A DNA stretch of 46,011 nucleotides, from assembly GCA_026397725.1 (NCBI GenBank), contig JAPLUI010000178.1, positions 1 to 46,011 on the forward strand. Reading direction: 5' to 3'. The DNA comes from Verrucomicrobiota bacterium (GTDB lineage: Bacteria; Verrucomicrobiota; Verrucomicrobiia; Verrucomicrobiales; Akkermansiaceae). The translations under genes and the position numbers were made by a program. Of this stretch, positions 37,086 through 45,002 are shown piece after piece. Under the pieces are notes generated by a model that was not told the origin of the DNA, made no database searches, and was given only the letters and a program-made list of their open reading frames with translations. The stretch's first letter is position 1. Every line of letters starts with the position of its first letter.

Positions 37086-38141
37086 ATGCAAACCCGAACC
37101 CCATGGCTGGCCGCGCTGGTGGCGGCCGGATTACTGAGTGCCTCGCACGGCACCGCGGCGATCACCATCACCGACCCCGGCCAAGGGGTCTATGACTTCA
37201 CCGCGAACGCCATGGGATTGAGCGGGCTCACCTGGGTCAAGGGGAATGTCTATGATGCGGTTAGCGACGCCAAGAACCAGCGGCATGTCTATCAGTTGGA
37301 GATTGGCGTGAACCCGGCGAACGGTCGCGTCACCAAGGCTGCGGTCACCGCCACGCACACGCTCGCAGCGGGCTTCGATCTGGAAGGCCTCGCCTGGTGT
37401 CCCTCGCGCGGGACGTTTTTCATTGCCGACGAGGGGCAAGCCCCCGCCGGTGGCTACCTCCGCGAGCACACGCTGCCGGACGGCAGGCTGGTGCGGACGC
37501 TCGCGCTGCCGAAAGTGATGACCCGTACTCGCGCCAACTTCAGCCTCGAGTCCTGCACCTTGGGGGCCGGCGCGTTGTGGACGGCCAACGAGGAGGCGCT
37601 GGCGCAGGAAAGCACGCGGGCCACGGCACGCACCGGCAGCCTGATCCGCCTTCAGAAGTTCGATCAGCAGCTCAAACCCGCCGGCGAATGGGCCTATCTA
37701 ACGGATTCCTATGGGTTTGAGAGTTCCCTGACCACCGCTGAACGCAGCGGGGTGGCGGATTTGCTGGCCTTGCCCGATGGCAACCTGCTCGTCCTCGAAC
37801 GGGCCCTGGGCATCGGCTTCATCCCGAGCTTCCGCAACCGCATTTATCTGGTGAGCTGCGCCGGCGCGACTGACGTGAGCGGCATTGCCAACCTCAACGG
37901 TGCGGCCTATAAACGGGTCACCAAAACCCTGCTCTGGGAAAAAAACCTGGGCAGCATCAGCACGCGCAACTTCGAGGGAATCGCGCTCGGAGCCGCGCTA
38001 CCGCTGATGGGCAACAGCAGTTACAGCGTGCTGCTCATTGCCGACAACGGCGGCGGGACCCAACAGCACCTCTACGCGCTGGTCGTCAACGGCGTCGGGG
38101 TCCCGAAGAGCGGGCCCGCGATCACTCACCGGCGACCCTGA
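37086..38141 (+). CDS. Exported esterase-like protein of the phytase-like family
   Basis: This 351-residue protein has a signal peptide (LAALVAAGLLSASHGTAA). It matches the 'esterase-like activity of phytase' beta-propeller type: DLEGLAWCPSRGTFFIADEG, NFSLESCTLG, ADLLALPDGNLLVLERALG, TRNFEGIALG and VLLIADNGGG are the expected motifs. Relatives are periplasmic or extracellular; the substrate is unknown. The gene starts seven bases after pccA and could be read from the same message, although the functional link is unclear. A cluster of dispersed repeats begins ten bases after its stop. Confidence 0.82.
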   Translation: MQTRTPWLAALVAAGLLSASHGTAAITITDPGQGVYDFTANAMGLSGLTWVKGNVYDAVSDAKNQRHVYQLEIGVNPANGRVTKAAVTATHTLAAGFDLEGLAWCPSRGTFFIADEGQAPAGGYLREHTLPDGRLVRTLALPKVMTRTRANFSLESCTLGAGALWTANEEALAQESTRATARTGSLIRLQKFDQQLKPAGEWAYLTDSYGFESSLTTAERSGVADLLALPDGNLLVLERALGIGFIPSFRNRIYLVSCAGATDVSGIANLNGAAYKRVTKTLLWEKNLGSISTRNFEGIALGAALPLMGNSSYSVLLIADNGGGTQQHLYALVVNGVGVPKSGPAITHRRP

Positions 38142-38150
38142 CCGGCGGAC

Positions 38151-38198
38151 GAATGGTGCGGGCATGGCGTGCGGTGGGAAGCGCAGCGCCACACCGCT
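38151..38198 (+). repeat. Dispersed repeat 1, copy A
   Basis: This 48-base segment matches 39721-39768 at 44 of 48 positions. The core GCGGTGGGAAGCGCAGCGCC is identical in both. A diverged reverse-complement copy lies at 38342-38381. It starts 10 bases after a stop codon and joins directly to repeat 2. Confidence 0.85.
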
Positions 38199-38273
38199 GT
38201 GGCTAAGTCCCGGTGCTCGCTGCGGCCGGAAAATCGTCCGGCCCGTCACCAGGATTCGGCGTTACCCGCTCTC
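38199..38273 (+). repeat. Dispersed repeat 2, copy A
   Basis: This 75-base segment is about 88% identical to 45720-45793. It contains an inverted repeat GGCCGG/CCGGCC (stem with an eight-base loop) and the conserved block CGTCACCAGGATTCGGCGTT. In the other copy the stem bases change partly in a compensating way. Confidence 0.82.
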
Positions 38274-38341
38274 AGCGGCGTGACCGCCCGCGAGACGACA
38301 TGGGCCTCCTGAGAACCACGCGACTCCCCCGGTCGAGCCAA

Positions 38342-38381
38342 AGCGGCGTGGCGGGCTGCGCCCTTCCCGCCGCACTCCATA
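38342..38381 (-). repeat. Dispersed repeat 1, inverted diverged copy
   Basis: This is the reverse complement of the repeat 1 core with about four inserted bases and a few changes. It pairs in inverted orientation with copy A across about 140 bases, so the two could form a long hairpin. Confidence 0.6.
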
Positions 38382-38459
38382 CTTTGGCAGTTCGGCTGCT
38401 GAGAAATTGGCGTGGACACGGCGGTGATGACCCCTAAGCTGGACTGCGGTCACCCCGGG

Positions 38460-39722
38460 ATGGAACAGGAATATGATGTCATAGTCGTTGGGGCCGGTGC
38501 TGCGGGTCTGCTCGCTGCCGGCCGGGCAGCGGAGTTGGGGGGCAAGGTGCTGCTGCTGGAAAAAATGGAGCGGGCCGGCCGCAAATTGCTCATCACCGGC
38601 AAGGGCCGGTGCAATATCACCAACGCTGCCCCGCCATGCGAATTCTTCCAGCACATCCATTCTAACAGCCGTTTCCTCAGGCATGCCTTTGCTCGCTTTT
38701 TCACCACCGACATCATCCGGCTCCTGAATGCACACGGCTGCGCCACGGTGGTGGAGCGGGGTGCCCGGGTGTTTCCGCTTTCTAACAAATCTGCCGACGT
38801 GGTCGGAGCCCTGATGCAATGGGTGAACAAGAACCAAGTTGCAATCAGCTATCGCCATAAGGTGGCAAGCCTTGTCATCAAGGACGGGCAGATCGACGGC
38901 TTGAAGATTCACACGCCGGCCGGAAATCGGGTCGTCCATGCCAAGCGCATCATTCTATGTACCGGCGGCAAGTCCTATCCGGCCACCGGTTCGGATGGCG
39001 ATGGCTACCGGTTTGCCGCATCAGCCGGCCATGCCATAGAACCGCCCAGGCCGGCGCTGGTTCCGCTGGAAACCGCAGGTGACATGGCGCCACGCCTGCA
39101 GGGCTTGAGCTTGCGGAATGTCAAGGCGATGGTGTGGGTGAATGGCAAGAAGGCCAGGGAGGAATTCGGCGAGATGCTGTTCACCGGGTTCGGGGTGTCC
39201 GGGCCCATCATTCTAACTCTCAGCCGCTTCATCGTGGGTGAACTGCACCAGCACCGCCAGGTTGAGGTCGCAGTGGACTTGAAACCGGCGCTTGACGAAA
39301 CCAAGTTGGACCACCGCTTGCTCCGCGACCTCGCAGAGTTTGGCAGGAGTCGCATCGACCGGATTGCCCGGAAATGGTTGCCGGCCGCCATGATCCCGGT
39401 GTTGCTCGAGCAAACCGGGATTGCCGCGGGCAAGCAAGGCCATCACCTCACCGCCACGGAACGGCGCAAGATCCTGCTGCTGATGAAAGACCTCAGGTTC
39501 ACCATCACCGGTTGCCGGCCTTTCAAGGAAGCCATCATCACCGCCGGCGGCGTGCTCACTGCCGAAATCGAGGCCAAGACCATGGAATCCAAATTGGTTA
39601 GAAACCTCTATTTCGCCGGTGAGTTGATCGATCTTGATGCGGATACCGGTGGCTTCAACCTGCAGCTCGCCTTCTCCACCGGCTGGCTGGCCGCGGAGGC
39701 CTGCATGCGGCGGAGCGACTGA
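38460..39722 (+). CDS. HI0933-family NAD(P)/FAD-dependent oxidoreductase
   Basis: This 420-residue flavoprotein of the HI0933/YhiN (BaiN-like) family starts with the dinucleotide-binding fold YDVIVVGAGAAGLLAAGRAA. Family blocks include RAGRKLLITGKGRCNITN, the GGKSYPATGSDGDGY block, LFTGFGVSGPIIL, TITGCRPFKEAIITAGGV and a C-terminal LYFAGELIDLDADTGGFN. The physiological substrate of the family is not settled. The ATG at 38460 begins the conserved domain; an in-frame GTG at 38412 is an alternative. The stop codon is overlapped by a copy of dispersed repeat 1. No operon partner is evident. Confidence 0.9.
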   Translation: MEQEYDVIVVGAGAAGLLAAGRAAELGGKVLLLEKMERAGRKLLITGKGRCNITNAAPPCEFFQHIHSNSRFLRHAFARFFTTDIIRLLNAHGCATVVERGARVFPLSNKSADVVGALMQWVNKNQVAISYRHKVASLVIKDGQIDGLKIHTPAGNRVVHAKRIILCTGGKSYPATGSDGDGYRFAASAGHAIEPPRPALVPLETAGDMAPRLQGLSLRNVKAMVWVNGKKAREEFGEMLFTGFGVSGPIILTLSRFIVGELHQHRQVEVAVDLKPALDETKLDHRLLRDLAEFGRSRIDRIARKWLPAAMIPVLLEQTGIAAGKQGHHLTATERRKILLLMKDLRFTITGCRPFKEAIITAGGVLTAEIEAKTMESKLVRNLYFAGELIDLDADTGGFNLQLAFSTGWLAAEACMRRSD

Positions 39723-39768
39723 ATGGCGCGGGTATGGACTGCGGTGGGAAGCGCAGCGCCACACCGCT
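39721..39768 (+). repeat. Dispersed repeat 1, copy B
   Basis: It begins in the last two bases of the flavoprotein stop codon and matches 38151-38198 at 44 of 48 positions. Unlike copy A it is not followed by repeat 2. Confidence 0.85.
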
Positions 39769-39900
39769 TGCCCGGCTCGAGGTTGACCACGTCCCGCACC
39801 TTGGCACGCTCGAAGATGAATCGGATTTCTGAAAGAATGGTGATTAATTTGTTGCGCCGGAGAAAAGACCGGCTAGCTTGTCAGTCGGATTGAATGGGAT

Positions 39901-39936
39901 TGGGGCAATGAGTTTCACTCACCGCCCCTTGCCCCA
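39901..39936 (+). promoter_or_regulatory. Compound stem-loop in the leader
   Basis: The outer arms TGGGGCAA (39901-39908) and TTGCCCCA (39929-39936) enclose an inner TGAGT/ACTCA hairpin with a three-base loop (39909-39921) and a seven-base C-rich bulge. The length and nesting exceed what a plain terminator needs, so it may be a cis-acting RNA or a protein site. No known riboswitch class is recognised. Confidence 0.4.
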
Positions 39937-39990
39937 TCGATCTATCAAAATGAAATCCCCCCCAATCAACCACCAACCGGAATCCCGATT

Positions 39991-40080
39991 ATGAATCATC
40001 ATGCGTTGTTTTCCCGGGCCGCCGCAGCGGCCTCTGCCTTGGCGCTCTCATGCGCGAACACCCCAACCGCAATTTCATAA
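39991..40080 (+). CDS. 29-residue signal-peptide-like mini-ORF
   Basis: MNHHALFSRAAAAASALALSC followed by ANTPTAIS and a TAA stop. It has a short polar N-terminus, an Ala-rich hydrophobic stretch and a lipobox-like LALSC. Its start overlaps the stop of a 14-codon frame (39950-39994), and its 3' half overlaps a possible upstream start of the large gene in another frame. It could be a tiny lipoprotein, a translated leader, or a stranded signal peptide from a decayed gene. I cannot tell which. Confidence 0.35.
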   Translation: MNHHALFSRAAAAASALALSCANTPTAIS

Positions 40081-40106
40081 CAACCAACCCCCATCCAATT
40101 ACCATC

Positions 40107-42686
40107 ATGCAACCGTATCTCGTTTCCATTGCTCCATTGACCGGTCAGTCCAGCCAGCGCGGCTGGCTGCGTGCCGGTCTTCTCGCCGGTGCCGTCATGC
40201 TCGCCACCGTGCTGCCATCCTCCGCCGTGCCCCTGCTGCCGGGCGGCTCCGTCCCCTTGGCGGGAGGTTCGAGCGGTCCGGGGGTCGTCATCAGGGATAC
40301 CTTGCTTGCTTTCGAAATCCGCAACGGCGCGAGACAGGTGATCTTTTCTGGCAACATCCAGGACCGGGTGGTCAGGCTGGCCTCCACCGGCGACCTCTCC
40401 TTTGAGCCGTGGCTCAGGGATCTGACCGTCGGTCCTGCCGGTGCCGGTTTCTACATCCTGGGGCTCAAGTTCACGGGCTACGACGACACCACCACCGATG
40501 TCGGATTTGATTCAAGCAGCTCTGGCACCATCAGCCCGAGTAATGCCTCGCGGGACATCAGCGGGGATGAGGTGACGTTCCAATATGCGTCCGGTGCGCT
40601 CGTACCGCCGTTTGTATCACGGTCTTGCTATACCGCTACGAACGCCCCGGCCTACCACCTCGCCGGCGTCATCACCATCACCGCACGCAATGCGACCTTC
40701 CCCTTTGTGCAGACTTACTCCACCACCATCACGGGCACGGCGGCCCCCACCCGGCTCCAGGTTTACCCCGGCGGGTTCATCCAGCCCGCCATCAATGCGG
40801 CGGCCGTCGGCGAGACCGTCGTCGTTCATGCCGGCACCTATCCCGAGGCGCTCACCCTCCGCTCAGGCATCAACGTCAAGGGTGACAATGCGGGCTCGGT
40901 CATCCTGAAACCGCCGAGCGGCCCGGGCGTGCTGATCAACGCTTGTGCCAACACCGAGTTTTCCGGCTTCACGGTCATGCCCGGCGCGGGCTCCACTGCC
41001 ACTGTCGGCATTCAGGTCAATGGCGGCAGCCCGTTGGTGAAGAACAACATCGTCTCCGGCTTCACCGATGGCATGCGCCTGCTGAGCGGCACCACCGCCC
41101 TGGTCTGTGGCAACCGGGTCCAGAACAACGGCAACAGCGGCAACGGGCTTCTGGACTACGGCATCCTCAGCCTCAATTCCAAACCCCTCATTTCCAACAA
41201 CCTCATCACCGGCAACGAGTGCGGCTGTTACATCGGCTGGCATGATTCCGACGGGGCCCAGTTCATCAACAACACCGTGGTGAACAACCTCGACGAGGGA
41301 CTGTGGTGCTACCAGTCCAACCCGGTGGTGAAGAACAACATCCTCACCGGCAATACCTCCGGCATCAGCGCCTCCCATGACAACGCCACGCCGGTCCTGA
41401 CCTACAATGATTCATGGGGCAACAGTTGGCGCGATTATGACGCCCAGGCCACCGGCGTCATCACCATCGGCACCGGCAGCCTCTCGGTGGATCCGCTTTT
41501 CGACCCCGCGTCGCCGGGCAACTACAACCTCGTGACAACCTCGCCCTGCCGCAATGCCGGGGATCCTGCGGCCATTTACAACGACCTCGACGGCAGCCGC
41601 AACGACATGGGTTGGACCGGCGGGCCCTGTGCCAGCCCGATGTCGTCCGCCGCGCCGTTTGGTGGTTTCCTGTTCACCACCGTCGGCAACATTCCCGTCA
41701 ATTACATTGATGGCTCCGGTTTCGCCACGGTGCCCGGGCCGGATGCCACCGCCTTGCAGATATACCCGTGGGATGTTGCGCCCTTCGGTGGCGCGGACTG
41801 GATGTTCGGCGTCTTCGGCAGCGGCGTGAACTCGGACGTGGCATACTATACCATCGAGTGCCGGTCCCACGGCGAGCCGGAGGCCGCGTTTGCGCCGCTC
41901 GATCATCAGCTCAGCAAAGTCAAGTTCACCATCGGCCCCAGCGGCATCACCACCACCGTTGAGGCGGTTGGCCCGTTGTGGATTTCCGGAACTCCCTATT
42001 ACTCCAACACCATCAACGGCGGCAACATCTACTGGGCCAATGACACTCTGCGCTTCATCCTCAACAGTCCGCAACTGACGGACGGCAACTATGATTTCCG
42101 ACTCAAGGCGTTCAATTGGGACTACATGCCGGTTGCCCTCACCGGCTTGGGCAACAGCCTGACCCTCATGATCAACAACAAGGCGCCGAAGGTGGAAATC
42201 CTCTCCATCGCCAGGGAGGACGGTAACCTCGTCAGCGAATGTGGTGTCGTCAGCCTCACCGGCCCGCAGGAGAACCTCGGCTTCAAGATCACCGCCAGTC
42301 ATGCCGATGGTTATCTCGAGAGCTACACCCTGGATGCCTTGGTCGGGCGCAACCGTGGTGCCGGGACCATCGCCAGCGACACCTATGTGCCGCTCCACAC
42401 CGGCAGCGTCTTGTGGCCCGGCGTCACCGGCAGCGTCTTCCACAGCCTGCCTGCCATGATGGCGAGCAGCCTCGCCCAGTGGGAAAGTTGCGCCTATCAG
42501 TTCCGGCTTTCCGCCTGGGCCCGCACCACCAACGGCTACGACCGCCTCTATTACCGCGAGTTCTTCTGGAACCTCGCCCTCAACGGCAGCCCGGCCGACT
42601 TCAACGGCGACGGCGTGGTCGATGGCGAGGATCTCAACATTTTCGCCCGCTTCTATGGCACTTCCAGCACCCTGTTATCCCGTTAG
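40107..42686 (+). CDS. Secreted right-handed beta-helix protein with dockerin-like end
   Basis: From the ATG at 40107 this is an 859-residue exported protein with a long signal sequence (about 42 residues, ending LATVLPSSA). Residues of about 230-490 form a parallel beta-helix of the pectate lyase/NosD/DUF1565 type: YPGGFIQPAINAAAVGETVV, then repeated SGFTV, PLVKNNIVSG, ISNNLITGN, NNTVVNN and VKNNILTGN rungs. The C-terminus PADFNGDGVVDGEDLNIFAR is a single EF-hand-like half of a dockerin repeat. No catalytic residues can be assigned by eye. A gene with a cohesin-like domain starts 12 bases downstream. Confidence 0.85.
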   Translation: MQPYLVSIAPLTGQSSQRGWLRAGLLAGAVMLATVLPSSAVPLLPGGSVPLAGGSSGPGVVIRDTLLAFEIRNGARQVIFSGNIQDRVVRLASTGDLSFEPWLRDLTVGPAGAGFYILGLKFTGYDDTTTDVGFDSSSSGTISPSNASRDISGDEVTFQYASGALVPPFVSRSCYTATNAPAYHLAGVITITARNATFPFVQTYSTTITGTAAPTRLQVYPGGFIQPAINAAAVGETVVVHAGTYPEALTLRSGINVKGDNAGSVILKPPSGPGVLINACANTEFSGFTVMPGAGSTATVGIQVNGGSPLVKNNIVSGFTDGMRLLSGTTALVCGNRVQNNGNSGNGLLDYGILSLNSKPLISNNLITGNECGCYIGWHDSDGAQFINNTVVNNLDEGLWCYQSNPVVKNNILTGNTSGISASHDNATPVLTYNDSWGNSWRDYDAQATGVITIGTGSLSVDPLFDPASPGNYNLVTTSPCRNAGDPAAIYNDLDGSRNDMGWTGGPCASPMSSAAPFGGFLFTTVGNIPVNYIDGSGFATVPGPDATALQIYPWDVAPFGGADWMFGVFGSGVNSDVAYYTIECRSHGEPEAAFAPLDHQLSKVKFTIGPSGITTTVEAVGPLWISGTPYYSNTINGGNIYWANDTLRFILNSPQLTDGNYDFRLKAFNWDYMPVALTGLGNSLTLMINNKAPKVEILSIAREDGNLVSECGVVSLTGPQENLGFKITASHADGYLESYTLDALVGRNRGAGTIASDTYVPLHTGSVLWPGVTGSVFHSLPAMMASSLAQWESCAYQFRLSAWARTTNGYDRLYYREFFWNLALNGSPADFNGDGVVDGEDLNIFARFYGTSSTLLSR

Positions 42687-42698
42687 AAAACCACTGCC

Positions 42699-43610
42699 AT
42701 GAGAATCTCAACCGTGTTTTTCGGCGGCAGCCTGGCCCTTGCCCTCATCGGCAGCGCCGTCGCCGCCGCGCCTCCCGCCATCAGTGTTTACGGGAAGGCC
42801 TTCTACAACAGCAGCACGCTGCTCCTCAACGTGTTCGCCGACAGTACGGTCGAACTTCGTTCGTTCGGCATCCAGGTCGGCTACGACTCGTCGCGGGTCC
42901 AGTTGGCGTCCGTCGCCAGCGACGACACGCTGTGGTTCCTCTCCGCCCGGCCCGGCCTGCGCTCGGTTTACACGCCGAGCCAGCTCATGCAGAGTGCCGT
43001 GCGGATCGTCGGGGCACGCTTCCAGGGCGACCAAACCCAAAAAGGGGTCACTGGCACGCAACTCCTGCTGGCCAGCCTGACCTTTCAGCGCCTCACCGGG
43101 GATTTGCCGGACTTTCAGCTCGCCCTCGCCGGACCGGTCAACTACACCAGTTTCGTCACCATCGAAGGAGCTAACGTGGATCGCAGCGTCGATGGGCTCG
43201 GCAAGCTGGTGCTCAGCTTCGAGGTGCTTTCGGAGGACAGCGACCAGGACGGGATTCCCGACCAAGTCGAATTCGCATGGTTTGGCAACCTCACCCGTGC
43301 CAATGCCACCACCGATAGTGACGGCGATGGGGTGACAGACCTCGACGAGTGGATCGCCGGCACCAACGCCGCGGATCCAACCTCGCTAACCCGGTTGGTG
43401 CTTACCCTCCAACCCGACGGCACCCGGTACTTCAGTTGGGACGGTCGGCCGGGGCGGGTTTACGATCTGCTGTGGTCCGGCGACTTGACGAATTTCGTCC
43501 CCATCGCCGAGGGCCTGACGCCGGAGTCTCCCAATAGCTTTCTCGACACTGTCAATGGTGACCAAGGATTCTACCGCTTGCGCATGCACAAGCCGACACT
43601 TGGCCAATGA
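42699..43610 (+). CDS. Secreted cohesin-like/TSP3-repeat protein
   Basis: This 303-residue protein has a signal peptide (MRISTVFFGGSLALALIGSAVAAA). Residues of about 27-165 form a beta-sandwich pattern like bacterial cohesin domains (FGIQVGYDSSRVQLASVA..., VRIVGARF, LLLASLTFQRL). Two calcium-type repeats follow (DSDQDGIPDQVEF, DSDGDGVTDLDEW). A short C-terminal domain (FSWDGRPGRVYDLLWSGDL ... GDQGFYRLRM) is of a kind frequent in secreted Verrucomicrobial proteins. It is probably co-transcribed with the beta-helix gene 12 bases upstream. The cohesin call is structural inference. Confidence 0.72.
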   Translation: MRISTVFFGGSLALALIGSAVAAAPPAISVYGKAFYNSSTLLLNVFADSTVELRSFGIQVGYDSSRVQLASVASDDTLWFLSARPGLRSVYTPSQLMQSAVRIVGARFQGDQTQKGVTGTQLLLASLTFQRLTGDLPDFQLALAGPVNYTSFVTIEGANVDRSVDGLGKLVLSFEVLSEDSDQDGIPDQVEFAWFGNLTRANATTDSDGDGVTDLDEWIAGTNAADPTSLTRLVLTLQPDGTRYFSWDGRPGRVYDLLWSGDLTNFVPIAEGLTPESPNSFLDTVNGDQGFYRLRMHKPTLGQ

Positions 43611-43622
43611 AGAAAATCCCGC

Positions 43623-43650
43623 CGCCACACCCAGGTGCGGGGGTGTGGCG
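43623..43650. terminator. Hairpin between convergent genes
   Basis: A perfect 10-bp inverted repeat (CGCCACACCC/GGGTGTGGCG) with an eight-base loop lies 12 bases after the stop of the cohesin-like gene and 60 bases from the stop of the convergent hydrolase gene. It lacks a T tract but is well placed as a shared terminator. Confidence 0.55.
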
Positions 43651-43710
43651 ACCGGCCAGTGCCAGCCACCGCCCGCATCAGAGGAGCACCATCGTCATCA
43701 TTGTCACTCT

Positions 43711-44673
43711 CTACACCGACCACTGCTGCCCGACGCAGCCTGCCTCGAAATGAGCCGGCTCGAGGCCCTTGTCCAACAAGTGTTTCGCGAGCAGCAGCGG
43801 GGGTTCGCCCAGCGGTTCGTCACTCAACTGAAAGGTGCCCCAGTGCATGCCGGTGGCGCTGCGGCAGCCGGTTTCCTGAAACGCCGTCACGGCCTCGCCC
43901 GGTGTCATGTGCAGCGCCTGCATGAACCAGCGGGGTGCGTATGCGCCGATGGCGATCATGCCGAAGTCCAGCGGTCCCAGCCGAGCTCCGATTTCCCGGA
44001 AGGCCGGGCAATAGCCGCTATCGCCGGAGTGCCAGAGTTTTACCCCGCCCCCTGCCACGCACCACCCGCACCAGTGGCCACGATTGCGATCCCACAGGCT
44101 ACGGGCGGTGAAATGTTGGGCCGGGGTGGCGGTGACCGACACGCCTGGTGCCAGCTCAACCTGCTGCCACCAGGCGAGGGTCGTCACACTCACAAAACCG
44201 ATGCCGCCAAACCACTCCGCATGACCCGCAGGCACCATCAGCGGCGTGTGCTTACCCAGTTTGCGCAAGGTCGGCAGATCGCAGTGGTCGTAATGGGTGT
44301 GGGTGAGCAAGACCGCCGTGATGGGCGGCAGGCTCGTCATCCCGCAGGGTGGGGGCACCATGCGCTTGAACCCCAGCCACGGCAGCGGCCCACAATGTTC
44401 CGAGAAAATCGGATCAATCAACAGATGCACCCCGCAACCACTCAGCAGAAACGAGGCATGGCCGAGCCAGGTGACCAGCCACCCGCGCTCCGGCATGACT
44501 TGCAGTTGCGCGTTGGTCAGAGGCACCCATGGCGCGGCGGCATGCGCGTCCGGGTACTCCGCCGCCGCCTTCCCGCCGCGACCGAGTTTCCAGCGCAGCA
44601 CGTCCCTGAAGCCAGGCACGCGCTCAGGCCATGGATTGTTGAATCGCTCCGGCACACCCCAGTATCCCGCCAC
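43711..44673 (-). CDS. Metallo-beta-lactamase-fold hydrolase, NAPE-PLD-like
   Basis: This 320-residue protein has the MBL metal motif THTHYDHCD near residues 120-128. WLGHASFLL, LIDPIFSEH, TATPAQHFTARS, LWHSGDSGY and GMHWGTF follow in the order seen in the NAPE-hydrolysing phospholipase D/UlaG-like branch. No signal peptide is seen, so it is probably cytoplasmic. Bacterial members have varied or unknown substrates. It stands alone, convergent to the cohesin-like gene. Confidence 0.87.
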   Translation of the reverse strand: MAGYWGVPERFNNPWPERVPGFRDVLRWKLGRGGKAAAEYPDAHAAAPWVPLTNAQLQVMPERGWLVTWLGHASFLLSGCGVHLLIDPIFSEHCGPLPWLGFKRMVPPPCGMTSLPPITAVLLTHTHYDHCDLPTLRKLGKHTPLMVPAGHAEWFGGIGFVSVTTLAWWQQVELAPGVSVTATPAQHFTARSLWDRNRGHWCGWCVAGGGVKLWHSGDSGYCPAFREIGARLGPLDFGMIAIGAYAPRWFMQALHMTPGEAVTAFQETGCRSATGMHWGTFQLSDEPLGEPPLLLAKHLLDKGLEPAHFEAGCVGQQWSV

Positions 44674-45002
44674 TTCCAGTCAACCGTCAAGTGCTGCGGT
44701 GCGGGTGAGCATGGAATGGCATGAAGAAGGCAGCGGTGGCAGCGGAGTTGGCCCGGCTTGAGCGGAGCCGGGAGGTGGCGATGGGGAAGATGTTGCGGTG
44801 GCGGGTGAGGTGTTGTTCGGATGGATGATCGTGTCGATGTTGGAAAATTCGATTATAGGAGTCTCCAATGGTTGGCTTCGAGGCGCTAATACTCCAATGA
44901 ACGGGTGGAGTTGCAACCCTGATGCCAGAGTGAGCGATTGCAGGCTGATTTTTGGCTGATTTTTGGGTTGCAGCGACCCGCTTGCTCGTCAACACTCCCC
45001 CC
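44674..45002. other. Gap upstream of the orphan gene
   Basis: A 35-codon + strand frame (44721-44828, MKKAAVAAELARLERSREVA and on) is too short to support. There is a tandem pair of GCTGATTTTTG around 44944-44965. The area is more AT-rich than the rest of the window. I see no other structure. Confidence 0.4.

Larger units (their letters stand above)
38142..38459. other. Repeat-filled gap before the flavoprotein gene
   Basis: The gap is occupied mainly by three repeat segments: a forward copy of repeat 1 (38151-38198), a copy of repeat 2 (38199-38273) and a diverged inverted copy of repeat 1 (38342-38381). No gene is convincing. An in-frame GTG at 38412 would extend the flavoprotein by 16 residues. 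Confidence 0.7.
39769..40106 (+). other. Leader region of the beta-helix gene with mini-ORFs
   Basis: This gap has a GCCGG/CCGGC stem near 39856, the compound stem-loop at 39901-39936, and two tiny open frames. The first is 39950-39994 (14 codons), whose TGA overlaps the ATG of the second at 39991-40080 (29 codons). The second reads as a bare lipoprotein-like signal peptide (...ASALALSC). An in-frame ATG for the large gene at 40050 lies inside the second mini-ORF. Confidence 0.5.
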
